From: DASRDU01 sp035560235
Lineage (GTDB): Bacteria > Acidobacteriota > Blastocatellia > RBC074
DNA length: 64,000 bases
Direction: 5' to 3'
NCBI GenBank assembly: GCA_035560235.1
Contig: DATMAG010000037.1
Span: 62,001-126,000, forward strand
The notes beneath the pieces were generated by a model. That model was not told where the DNA came from. It made no database searches and was given only the letters and a program-made list of their open reading frames with translations. Shown piece by piece: positions 44,836-52,662 of the stretch. Every line of letters begins with the position of its first letter. The first letter of the stretch is position 1. A program made the translations under genes and the position numbers.

Positions 44836-45444
44836 ATGTTCAGATTACTGATCAGTGCAATGACGGCCATTGCTATAGTTATTTCAGCTGGCAGCAGTAC
44901 CGCCACCCTGGCGCAGAAGGATCACAAACCGCAGGTTTCGCAGCAGAAGTCGCGTGAGGATATGGATGCACGGGTGGTGCGCTCGCTGGCCAGAGAGGTT
45001 CGGCACGAACTGGCCATGCTGCCTTACTACGGAGTCTTTGACTGGCTGGAAGGCGAAGTCAAAGCCGACGGAACGGTGATCCTGCGTGGGCAGGTGGTCA
45101 GGCCGACGACCAAATCAGACGCTGCGGGCCGCGTGAAGGACGTGGAAGGCGTGGAACGCGTAGTCAATGAAATTGAGGTTCTGCCCCTGTCGCCCAATGA
45201 CGACCGGCTGCGTCTGGCTGTTTACCGGGCGATTTTTGACTGGAACTCGCCACTGTTCCGTTACGCTACACAGGCCGTACCACCGATTCATATCATCGTG
45301 AAGAACGGTAATGTAACCCTGAAGGGCGTGGTCGCCAACAAAACCGACAGCAACCTGGCCAATATCAAGGCCAACGGAGTGCCCGGTGTTTTCAGTGTGC
45401 GGAATGAACTGCGCATTGAAAACGAGACTGAAGCCAGGAAATAA
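44836..45444 (+). CDS. Secreted protein with two BON domains
   Basis: 202 residues, SD GAGGAGGATGAGG. A signal peptide (residues 1-30, ATLAQ cleavage) precedes two BON domains. The first (about 55-120) has VFDWLEGEVKADGTVILRGQVV ... VEGVERVVNEIEVLP. The second (about 128-195) has IHIIVKNGNVTLKGVVANKTD ... VPGVFSVRNELRIE. BON domains bind phospholipid or other envelope components and are typical of OsmY-like stress proteins. It ends at a strong terminator. Confidence 0.9.
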   Translation: MFRLLISAMTAIAIVISAGSSTATLAQKDHKPQVSQQKSREDMDARVVRSLAREVRHELAMLPYYGVFDWLEGEVKADGTVILRGQVVRPTTKSDAAGRVKDVEGVERVVNEIEVLPLSPNDDRLRLAVYRAIFDWNSPLFRYATQAVPPIHIIVKNGNVTLKGVVANKTDSNLANIKANGVPGVFSVRNELRIENETEARK

Positions 45445-45448
45445 AACT

Positions 45449-45502
45449 GACGGTGAGACAGAGACGGGTTCTGGCTCTCTGTCTCACCGTCTCCTTTTTT
45501 CC
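45449..45502 (+). terminator. Rho-independent terminator after the BON gene
   Basis: GACGGTGAGACAGAGA (45449-45464) and TCTCTGTCTCACCGTC (45476-45491) pair perfectly over 16 bp around an 11-nt loop. CTCCTTTTTT follows. Confidence 0.92.
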
Positions 45503-46006
45503 GGGTAGTTTTATACTTGCGTTCCCGCCAGCCGCGATATATCTTCAGCCCGGCGTAAACCATTACCGGCAAAACACTTTTAACCACTGCCTTTCATTCC
45601 AGGCTGCTGTCTGAAAAAGCCGGAGAGGCGACCTGAAAAGCACCGGACAGCGGTCGCGTGAATGTTACAGGCAGTGCCGATCATGCGAGGCACTTCAGGC
45701 CCCGTAAGTTCCTCGTCCCGCGTTGTCGTCAGTCTTCACATTAGTCTCTGGCAGGACTGTTTCTCAGCGGTCGTGGACAACTTACGAACAGCATCAGTGC
45801 AGGTTCGGTCAGACTGACGGGTGAGCCGGTCAGTCAGTTTCCTCCCATTTCATCACCGGCTCACTGCCGCAGAGTCAGGGTTCTTATTTCACGGCAGGCA
45901 CCTGCAGACAGTCAATTGCAAGATGAATGCTGCGCAATTGAAACAATTGTGTCGTGTAAATGGGACAGCCCCGCAGGTGTCCGGATCGAGCTGCAGGTAA
46001 TTAGTG
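45503..46006. other. Long leader/intergenic region before the glycan locus
   Basis: About 500 bp without a recognisable gene or word repeat. A CAATTG-AAA-CAATTG pair occurs around 45935-45950 and could be an operator. This region presumably holds the promoter for the long co-directional glycan locus. I cannot identify a known riboswitch or leader RNA here. Confidence 0.4.
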
Positions 46007-47785
46007 ATGAGCAGTCCTCCCCATAATTCGCGGAAGCCGAATCTTCTGGCTGTGCTGCTGGAGGATTATTTCCACGTCGGCGCCTTCAATCAGCTCATTC
46101 AGCGCGGACAGTGGTATCGCTTCGAGTCGCGGTACGAACAGAATACGCTCGTCGCGCTCGACCTGCTCGATCAGTTCAAAACCAGGGCGACCTTCTTCGT
46201 CCTCGGCTGGATCGCCGATCAGCATCCTGAACTTGTCCGTGAAGTCGCGCGGCGCGGTCACGAAATCGCCAGTCGCGGCTATTACAACCGCAACATTCAT
46301 CACATGACCCCCGCCGAATTCCGCGACGATCTGGCGCGCACGCGCGAAGCGCTCGAACGAGCCAGCGGACGCCGCATCGTCGGGCATCGCGCCTCTTCGC
46401 CCTGGCGGCTGCACACTGATCGCTGGGCGCTCGAAATTCTGGCTGAAGAAGGCTACGCCTACGACACGAGTGTCATGCTGCTCGGTCGCGTGCTGCATCC
46501 GGAACCAGGCGAGGCGCTGGCGCACGAACTGAAGTTCGACTGCCGGGGCACGGAGCGCACGATCTGGGAATTTCCGGTTTCGACCTGCAACCTGCTGGGC
46601 TGGCGACTGCCGGTGTCGGGCGGCAATTACTTTCGCCAGTTTCCGCACCGCGTGATGAAACGCGCCGTCGCCCGCTGGCACGCGCAGTACGACGCGCCTT
46701 TCGTGATGTACTTTCACGTCTGGGAGCTTGACCGCCAGCAGCCGCGCATCAGCGGCGCTTCCCCGCTGCAGCAGCTGCGCCATTACCGCAATCTCGGCAA
46801 GATGTGGTGGGTGATGGAGGATTACCTGAGCAGTTACGAATTCGAACCCTTCGCGCAGTACCTGCAGCTCGAGACGAACTGTCTCAGCCACGAGTCGCCG
46901 CAACGGGAGATCATCACCCTCGCTGCGCCTGCGGTCGCTGCCGCGCCTGAAATCAGCTCCGGGCAGAAGCCGGTCACCATTGTCATTCCGTGCTTCAACG
47001 AGGAACTGATTCTGCCCTATCTGGACAACACGCTCCGAAGCGTGACTGAAAAACTCGGGCGTCAGCATCTGCTCAGCTTCATCTTTGTTGATGATTGCAG
47101 CACCGACGGCACCTGGGAGGCGCTCAACCGCTTCTTCGGCGCGCGCCCGAATTTCCGGCTCCTTCGTCATTCGCGCAATCGCGGAGTCGCGGCCGCAATC
47201 ATGACGGGCATCGAGCACGCCGAGACTGAGATCGTCTGTTCAATGGATTGCGATTGTACTTATGACCCGCACGAACTGCAGCACATGATTCCGCTGCTCA
47301 CGGACGAGGTTGATCTGGTCACGGCTTCGCCCTATCACGCACTCGGACAGGTGCGCAACGTGCCGCCCTGGCGGCTGACTCTGTCGAAAGGCGCCTCATT
47401 TCTCTATCGCCTGGTACTCAATCAGAAACTCGCCACTTATACGAGCTGTTTTCGCGTCTACCGGCGCAGCGCACTCGCCAGGCTGAAGCTCGCTGAAGGT
47501 GGCTTTCTCGGCGTTGCTGAAATGCTCGGCCGCCTTGATCTGCGCGGCTCAAAAATCGTCGAGTACCCGACCACGCTCGAAGTGCGCCTGTTCGGGCGCT
47601 CGAAGATGAAGCTGCTCAGGACGATCCTCGGCCATCTGAAACTGCTCGCGCGACTGCTGCTGAAGCGAATCGGTCATTCAGAGGCAAAAGATTCGACACA
47701 AACCCGGCCTAAAACGGAGAAGCCTGCCGGCAATTCTGCGACAACCGGATACAGGACAGCGCCGGTTCCGGCCAAAAAGGAATAA
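46007..47785 (+). CDS. Polysaccharide deacetylase / GT2 glycosyltransferase fusion
   Basis: 592 residues. The N-terminal ~290 residues are a NodB/XrtA-locus type deacetylase: LLEDYFHVGAF (metal Asp), TRATFFVLGWIADQHPELV, RGHEIASRGYYNRNIHHM (metal His) and FVMYFHVWELDRQQPR. A short linker joins a GT2 domain (about 325-545): VTIVIPCFNEELILPYLD, FVDDCSTDGTWE, MDCDCTYDPHEL, resembling polyprenyl-phosphate sugar synthases. It may deacetylate a glycan and build a lipid-linked sugar donor. First gene of the glycan locus. GTG 3 nt earlier is an alternative start. Confidence 0.9.
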   Translation: MSSPPHNSRKPNLLAVLLEDYFHVGAFNQLIQRGQWYRFESRYEQNTLVALDLLDQFKTRATFFVLGWIADQHPELVREVARRGHEIASRGYYNRNIHHMTPAEFRDDLARTREALERASGRRIVGHRASSPWRLHTDRWALEILAEEGYAYDTSVMLLGRVLHPEPGEALAHELKFDCRGTERTIWEFPVSTCNLLGWRLPVSGGNYFRQFPHRVMKRAVARWHAQYDAPFVMYFHVWELDRQQPRISGASPLQQLRHYRNLGKMWWVMEDYLSSYEFEPFAQYLQLETNCLSHESPQREIITLAAPAVAAAPEISSGQKPVTIVIPCFNEELILPYLDNTLRSVTEKLGRQHLLSFIFVDDCSTDGTWEALNRFFGARPNFRLLRHSRNRGVAAAIMTGIEHAETEIVCSMDCDCTYDPHELQHMIPLLTDEVDLVTASPYHALGQVRNVPPWRLTLSKGASFLYRLVLNQKLATYTSCFRVYRRSALARLKLAEGGFLGVAEMLGRLDLRGSKIVEYPTTLEVRLFGRSKMKLLRTILGHLKLLARLLLKRIGHSEAKDSTQTRPKTEKPAGNSATTGYRTAPVPAKKE

Positions 47786-47801
47786 ATACGAGGAATCATC
47801 A

Positions 47802-49034
47802 ATGAGTGCATCCGTTCTCGAACCTGAAAAGCTCATCACGCTCCCATCAGATCAGGAGGCCTCGGGCCGCACGCTCGGCGAGGCAGAGATCGCCGCCGTC
47901 ACCGCAGCGCTGCGCTCCGGAACGCTCACCAGCACGAAGGGAAAGTTCGTCAGAACATTTGAAGAGCGCTTCGCCAGCCTGCTCGGCGTCAGGCATGCCT
48001 ATGCCTGCACTTCAGGCTCCGGCGCAGTTCACCTGGCCATCGCCGCCATTGACCCCGAACCCGGCGATGAAATCGTGACGACCGCAATCACCGATATGGG
48101 CGCGCTCACGCCGATTCTTTATCAGGGCGCGATTCCGGTCTTTGCCGACGTTGATCCGCGCACGTGGAACGTCACGGCTGAAACCATCGAACGCGTGCTG
48201 AGCGAACGCACCAGAGCCATCATCGTCACGCATCTGTTCGGCAATCCGTGCGAGATGACCGAGATTATGGAACTGGCCGCCGCGCGCAACATTCCTGTCA
48301 TTGAAGACTGCGCGCAGGCTTTTCTCGCCAGACATAACGGACAGTACGTCGGCGGCATCGGCGCGATTGGCGCTTTCAGTCTGCAACAGGGCAAACACAT
48401 CACAACCGGCGAGGGCGGCATCGTCACGACGAATGATGACGCGCTGGCCCGCCGCCTCTTTCTGCTCATCAACAAGGCGTGGGGTTATGGCGATCCGAAT
48501 CCGGATCATTACTTTCTGGCCCTGAATTACCGGATGAGCGAACTGCAGGGCGCGGTGGCGCTCGCACAGCTCGACAAGCTTGATGGCAGCGTGCGACTGC
48601 GCCGCGAGGCTGCTGATCAATTGAGTGAAAGAATTGCCGGCATTCCGGGCCTTGAAACGCCGTTCACCGATTCGCGCAATGAGCATGTCTACTGGAAATA
48701 CTGCCTGCGCGTTGATGGCGCGGTGATTAGCGGCGGGGCGGTGGGACTGGCGGCAAAGCTCAGGGAGAAAGGAATCTTTTCAGCGCCGCGTTACATTCAG
48801 AAACCCGCGTTTATGTGCGAGGTCTTTCAGCGGCAGCGCACGTTCGGAACGAGCCGCTGGCCGTTCACGCTTGCGCGGCCTGAGGCGGTTGATTACAGCC
48901 GCGAACGCTTCCCCGGCACCTTCGCCGGACTTGAGGCGGTGCTGGTGCTGCCCTGGAACGAACGTTACACCGCAGAACACATTGATTACATCGCAGGCTC
49001 GATTCATCAGGCGGTCGAGACGCTGATGAATTAG
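47802..49034 (+). CDS. DegT/DnrJ/EryC1/StrS family aminotransferase
   Basis: 410 residues, SD CGAGGA. PLP fold: YACTSGSGAVHLAIAA, PVIEDCAQAFLARHNG and the PLP lysine in SLQQGKHITTGEGGIVTTND. It transfers an amino group to a keto-sugar nucleotide. With the oxidoreductase and LbH acyltransferase next to it, it matches the 3-amino/3-acetamido sugar module seen in WbpE/WbpB/WbpD-type pathways. The UDP-GlcNAc 6-dehydrogenase of that route is not in the window. Confidence 0.92.
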   Translation: MSASVLEPEKLITLPSDQEASGRTLGEAEIAAVTAALRSGTLTSTKGKFVRTFEERFASLLGVRHAYACTSGSGAVHLAIAAIDPEPGDEIVTTAITDMGALTPILYQGAIPVFADVDPRTWNVTAETIERVLSERTRAIIVTHLFGNPCEMTEIMELAAARNIPVIEDCAQAFLARHNGQYVGGIGAIGAFSLQQGKHITTGEGGIVTTNDDALARRLFLLINKAWGYGDPNPDHYFLALNYRMSELQGAVALAQLDKLDGSVRLRREAADQLSERIAGIPGLETPFTDSRNEHVYWKYCLRVDGAVISGGAVGLAAKLREKGIFSAPRYIQKPAFMCEVFQRQRTFGTSRWPFTLARPEAVDYSRERFPGTFAGLEAVLVLPWNERYTAEHIDYIAGSIHQAVETLMN

Positions 49035-49035
49035 T

Positions 49036-49109
49036 CAATCATCCATTGTCAGTAGTTCGTCGCTCCCCTGGAGGCTCAAAGCCACTGACCACTTGCCACT
49101 GACAAAACA
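49036..49109. repeat. Heptamer-word inverted repeat (CCACTGA family)
   Basis: Left arm CCATTGTCAGTAG and right arm CCACTGA-CCACTTG-CCACTGA-CAAAACAATG flank about 26 nt. The words belong to the same ACTGACC family as the nagB-nagA repeat. Like that one, its end runs straight into the ATG of the next gene, leaving no ribosome-binding site. Confidence 0.65.
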
Positions 49110-50153
49110 ATGACTGAAAAAGCACTCAAATTCGGACTGGTCGGGGCCGGGCGCATTGCCGACTCCTACGTGCAGGCCTTTCGTGGCCTGCAGGCCGCGC
49201 ATCTGGTCGCTGTCTCTGATGTCGAATCCGCGGCCGCAGAGGCGCTGGCCGCAAAGGTCGGCTGCGCGGCTTACGATTCACACCGGCAGATGTACGAGGA
49301 TCACCCGCTCGACGCCGTCATCATCTGCACTCCGCCCGTAACGCATCCCGAACTCGCCATCTTCTTTCTCGAACGGCAGGTGCATGTGCTCTGCGAAAAG
49401 CCGCTGAGCATTGATTCCGGCAGCGCACGGCTGATGCTCGCCACCGCGCGGCGTTACGGCGCCAGGCTGACGATGGCCTCGAAGTTTCGCTACGTCGAGG
49501 ACGTGATGCGCGCCAAAAGCATCGTGCGTTCGGGCATCCTCGGTGAAATTCTGCTGGTCGAAAACACCTTCGCCTCGCGCGTGGATATGGCCGACCGGTG
49601 GAACTCGAATCCTGAAGTCGCCGGAGGCGGCGTGCTGATTGACAACGGAACGCACTCGGTTGACATCATGCGTTATCTGCTCGGCCCGCTCACGGACGTG
49701 CAGGTCGTCGAGGGCCGCCGCCCGTCGGGTTACGCCGTCGAAGAGACTGTGCAGTTGTTTGTGCGCAGCGGGTGCGGCGCCATCGGCAGCATTGATCTCT
49801 CCTGGCGCTTGCAGAAGGAGGTTGATTACTTCCTCAACATCTACGGCGTGCACGGCACGGTGTCGGTCGGCTGGAAGAACTCGAAGTACCGCCAGGCCAC
49901 GAGCCGCGACTGGATCATTTTCGGCGATGGTTACGACAAGGTGCAGGCCTTTCGCAGCCAGCTTGAAAACTTCTGCAGCGCGATTCGCGGCGAAGAGGCG
50001 CTGCTGATTACTCCGGCTGACGCGCTCGCTTCGGTGGAAGTGATCGAGGCCGCTTACGCCGCGCTTAAAAACAGCCACTGGACGCCTGTCGCCCCAAAAG
50101 CCGCAGCCGATGATGCCGACGTGCTGGAACTTGAGGAACGCCTGATTGCCTGA
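49110..50153 (+). CDS. Gfo/Idh/MocA family sugar oxidoreductase
   Basis: 347 residues. KFGLVGAGRIADSYVQAF nucleotide fold, VHVLCEKPLSIDSGSARLM family motif, GGGVLIDNGTHSVDIMRYLLGPL catalytic His region. Between the DegT aminotransferase and LbH acetyltransferase, it probably oxidises the sugar nucleotide before amination (WbpB-like). No Shine-Dalgarno is visible because a word repeat precedes it. The stop overlaps the start of the acyltransferase. Confidence 0.88.
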   Translation: MTEKALKFGLVGAGRIADSYVQAFRGLQAAHLVAVSDVESAAAEALAAKVGCAAYDSHRQMYEDHPLDAVIICTPPVTHPELAIFFLERQVHVLCEKPLSIDSGSARLMLATARRYGARLTMASKFRYVEDVMRAKSIVRSGILGEILLVENTFASRVDMADRWNSNPEVAGGGVLIDNGTHSVDIMRYLLGPLTDVQVVEGRRPSGYAVEETVQLFVRSGCGAIGSIDLSWRLQKEVDYFLNIYGVHGTVSVGWKNSKYRQATSRDWIIFGDGYDKVQAFRSQLENFCSAIRGEEALLITPADALASVEVIEAAYAALKNSHWTPVAPKAAADDADVLELEERLIA

Positions 50154-50784
50154 ACCTGTGACCAGAATTCACCCGACCGCAATCATCGAACCGGATGTGA
50201 CAATCGGCCCCGGCACTTCAGTCTGGGACAACGTTCACATCCGCTCCGGCGCGAGTATTGGCGAGCAGTGCATCATCGGCGAAAAGACTTACATCGCTTA
50301 CGGCGTGCGGATCGGCAGCCGCGTCAAGATCAACGCCTTTGTTTACATTTGCGCTGCCGTGACGATTGAGGACGGCGTGATGATCGCCGCCGGAACGATC
50401 TTCACGAATGATCGTTTCCCGCGCGCCACGACGCCCGATCTCAGACACCTGCGCCCGTCCGAACCCGATGAACACACGCTGCCGACGCTGGTGCGCGAGG
50501 GTGCGACCATCGGCGCGGGCAGCACAATCGGCAATGACCTGACCATCGGACGCTTTGCGATGGTCGGCATGGGTTCGCTGGTGACAAAGAGCGTTCCTGA
50601 CTTTCATCTGGTGATCGGTCATCCGGCGCATTCGGTCGGCTGCGTCTGCCGCTGCGGACAACTGCTGCTGCGCTGGACGATTGAAGCCGTGCCGCCGAAG
50701 CAGGCCGAAGTGCAATGCAGCGCCTGCGGTTTGCCCTACGAAATCAGAGACGGCGCGGTGATTGAAATGAGTCCGCCGGAGTAA
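50146..50784 (+). CDS. Left-handed beta-helix acyltransferase with C-terminal zinc-ribbon-like tail
   Basis: 212 residues. The frame starts at TTG 50146, overlapping the previous gene; GTG 50158 is an alternative. Hexapeptide-repeat core (IHPTAIIEPDVTIGPGTSVW ... GATIGAGSTIGNDLTIGRFAMVGMGSLV) is that of WbpD/WlbB-like N-acetyltransferases. The last 45 residues carry CVCRCG and CSACG pairs, a probable zinc ribbon. It likely acetylates the amino sugar made by the two upstream enzymes. Confidence 0.9.
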   Translation: MPEPVTRIHPTAIIEPDVTIGPGTSVWDNVHIRSGASIGEQCIIGEKTYIAYGVRIGSRVKINAFVYICAAVTIEDGVMIAAGTIFTNDRFPRATTPDLRHLRPSEPDEHTLPTLVREGATIGAGSTIGNDLTIGRFAMVGMGSLVTKSVPDFHLVIGHPAHSVGCVCRCGQLLLRWTIEAVPPKQAEVQCSACGLPYEIRDGAVIEMSPPE

Positions 50785-50791
50785 TCAGACG

Positions 50792-51145
50792 ATGAGTCAG
50801 AATGTCATTCAGGAAAAGTCATACAGCTTCGCGCTGAGAATCGTGCGGTTGTACAAGCACCTGTGCGAACAGCAGCAGGAATTTGTTCTGAGCAGATACC
50901 TGCTCGCTGCCGGAACCGCCATCGGCGCTCGTGTCAAAGCGGCGCAGGAGGCCGAATCAAAGACCGTTTTCGTGCAGGAAATGAGTGTAGCCCTGCAAAA
51001 GGCGTCAGAGACTGAATACTGGCTGCAACTGCTGCACGATGGCGGATTGCTGGACGAAAAGGCTTTCGATTCAATCAACACCGATTGTGTGGAAGTGAAA
51101 AAACTGCTGGTCGCCATCGTCAAATCAGCGAGAAAGGGCCAGTAG
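50792..51145 (+). CDS. Four-helix-bundle protein (S23/Avd-like)
   Basis: 117 residues, starting 7 bp after the acyltransferase; its SD (GGAG) lies at the end of that gene. The sequence has the pattern of the S23-intervening-sequence/Avd four-helix family: SYSFALRIVRLYKHL, VLSRYLLAAGTAIGARVKAAQEAESK, FVQEMSVALQKASETEYWLQLL. It is unrelated in function to its glycan-locus neighbours. It is followed directly by the GGAGAAT word hairpin. No reverse transcriptase or rRNA is nearby. Confidence 0.85.
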   Translation: MSQNVIQEKSYSFALRIVRLYKHLCEQQQEFVLSRYLLAAGTAIGARVKAAQEAESKTVFVQEMSVALQKASETEYWLQLLHDGGLLDEKAFDSINTDCVEVKKLLVAIVKSARKGQ

Positions 51146-51155
51146 CGGACAGGAC

Positions 51156-51254
51156 ATTCTCCATTCTCCATTCTCCATTCTCCATTACTGGCAGTGGCTG
51201 GTTTTACTGCTTCAATGCAGAGGAATGGAGAATGGAGAATGGAGAATGGAGAAT
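51156..51254. repeat. Heptamer-word hairpin ATTCTCC / GGAGAAT (four words per arm)
   Basis: Left arm 51156-51186 is four ATTCTCC words plus ATT; right arm 51224-51254 is four AATGGAG words plus AAT. The ~31-bp arms are perfect complements and flank about 37 nt. Each right-arm word, GGAG-AATG, is also a Shine-Dalgarno plus start codon, repeated every 7 nt so that all three frames are served. The last one starts the FAD oxidoreductase gene. Confidence 0.9.
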
Positions 51255-52662
51255 GCGTTTGTCGGATTGCAGCGACAACTGGGGCATTGTTGGCGGCGGG
51301 CTGCTTGGCCTGACGCTGGCGCACGAGCTGGCGAAGCGGGGGCGGCGCGTGACGCTCTTTGAAAGCGCTGAGTCGGCGGGCGGGCTGGCGGGCGCGTGGG
51401 AGCTTGAAACCGACAGCGGCGAACGCATCACCTGGGATCGGCATTATCACGTCACGCTGCTTTCGGATCTGGCGCTGCGGCGACTGCTTGCTGAACTCGG
51501 CCTTGAGTCGGAGATGCAGTGGGTGATGACCCGCACCGGAGTTTACGCGAATGGCCGACTTTATTCAGTCTCGAACGCTGCCGAATTTTTGCGCTTTCCG
51601 GCGCTGCGGCTGACGGACAAGCTGCGGCTCGGCGCGACGATTTTTTACGCCTCGCGGATCAGAGACTGGAAGCGGCTCGAAGGGATTGCGGTCAGTGACT
51701 GGCTGCGGAAGCTTTCCGGCGCGCGAACGTTTGAAAAGTTCTGGCTGCCGCTGCTGCGCTCGAAGCTCGGAGACAATTACCGGATCACATCAGCCTCGTT
51801 CATCTGGGCGACAATCGCGCGGCTCTATGCGGCGCGGCGGACGGGTCTGAAAACAGAGATGTTCGGCTATGTGCCGGGCGGGTATGCGCGCATCCTTGAG
51901 CGATTCGTCAGCGAGCTTGAAAACAGTGGCGTCAGCCTCAGGGTCAATCATGCGGCGACGCGAATTATATCTGAATCAGGCAGTGTCAGGATTGAATTCA
52001 GCAATGGCAGAACTGAATCGTTCGATCACGTCATTGTGACGACGCCTGCGACGGTTGCGGCGCGCATCTGTGAAGGGCTTTCGCCGGATGAGATTGAACG
52101 GCTGAACGGCGTTCGTTATCAGGGAATCATCTGCGCCTCGCTGTTATTGAAACGCCCGCTCGCTGACTTTTACGTGACCAATCTGACCGACGCCGGGCTG
52201 CCGTTTACCGGCGTGATTGAAATGTCGGCGCTCGTGGATCGGCGGCATTTCGGCGGGCACGCGCTGATCTATCTGCCGAAATACGTCGCGGCTGACGATC
52301 CGGCGTGGGCGCAGAGCGATGATGAAATCAGGGAGACATTCCTCGCCGCGCTCGAGCGAATGTACAGTCATTTTCAGCGTGACGAAGTGCTGGCCTTTCG
52401 CGTCTCGCGGGTGCGGCAGGTTTTTCCGATCCCGACGCTGAAATTTTCAGCGCGCGTGCCGGAGATGGTGACTTCAGTGCGCGGTCTTTACGTCGTCAAT
52501 TCGGCTCAGATTCTGAACGGCACGCTCAATGTCAATGAAACCGTCCAGCTTGCGGTCAGCGCAGCGGCGAAACTGATGGCTGAAGCAGACCGGCTGCATT
52601 CAGCCGCAACTACTACCGAAGATGCAGAAACCGACAGCCAGCCTGTCGCTGGATCTCGATAA
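51253..52662 (+). CDS. FAD-dependent oxidoreductase (amine oxidase/protoporphyrinogen oxidase-like)
   Basis: 469 residues from ATG 51253, whose GGAG comes from the repeat; longer frames would translate the repeat as MENGEWR. FAD motif NWGIVGGGLLGLTLAHELAKRG ... LFESAESAGGLAGAW (about 9-45) and C-terminal SVRGLYVVNSAQILNGTLNVNETVQLA. Related enzymes act on polyprenyl or sugar substrates in polysaccharide loci, including UDP-galactopyranose mutase-like proteins. Substrate unknown. Its end overlaps the next gene by 41 bp. Confidence 0.85.
   Translation: MRLSDCSDNWGIVGGGLLGLTLAHELAKRGRRVTLFESAESAGGLAGAWELETDSGERITWDRHYHVTLLSDLALRRLLAELGLESEMQWVMTRTGVYANGRLYSVSNAAEFLRFPALRLTDKLRLGATIFYASRIRDWKRLEGIAVSDWLRKLSGARTFEKFWLPLLRSKLGDNYRITSASFIWATIARLYAARRTGLKTEMFGYVPGGYARILERFVSELENSGVSLRVNHAATRIISESGSVRIEFSNGRTESFDHVIVTTPATVAARICEGLSPDEIERLNGVRYQGIICASLLLKRPLADFYVTNLTDAGLPFTGVIEMSALVDRRHFGGHALIYLPKYVAADDPAWAQSDDEIRETFLAALERMYSHFQRDEVLAFRVSRVRQVFPIPTLKFSARVPEMVTSVRGLYVVNSAQILNGTLNVNETVQLAVSAAAKLMAEADRLHSAATTTEDAETDSQPVAGSR

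Noticed and set aside
45935..45950. CAATTG pair as a defined operator
   Set aside because: It is a short AT-rich palindrome that can occur by chance. There is no second copy at a fixed distance.
46001..47218. Open frame of 405 codons antisense to the deacetylase-GT2 fusion
   Set aside because: It has no recognisable domain, and the opposite strand carries clear NodB and GT2 motifs.
50792..51145. Part of a diversity-generating retroelement
   Set aside because: An Avd-like protein is present but no reverse transcriptase, template repeat or variable repeat was found within the window.
51085..51252. Longer N-terminus for the FAD oxidoreductase
   Set aside because: It would translate the heptamer repeat (MENGEWR units) and overlap the four-helix-bundle gene. 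The FAD motif starts right after ATG 51253.
51156..51254. ATTCTCC array as a CRISPR array
   Set aside because: There are no spacers between the words, no cas genes and the unit is only 7 bp.
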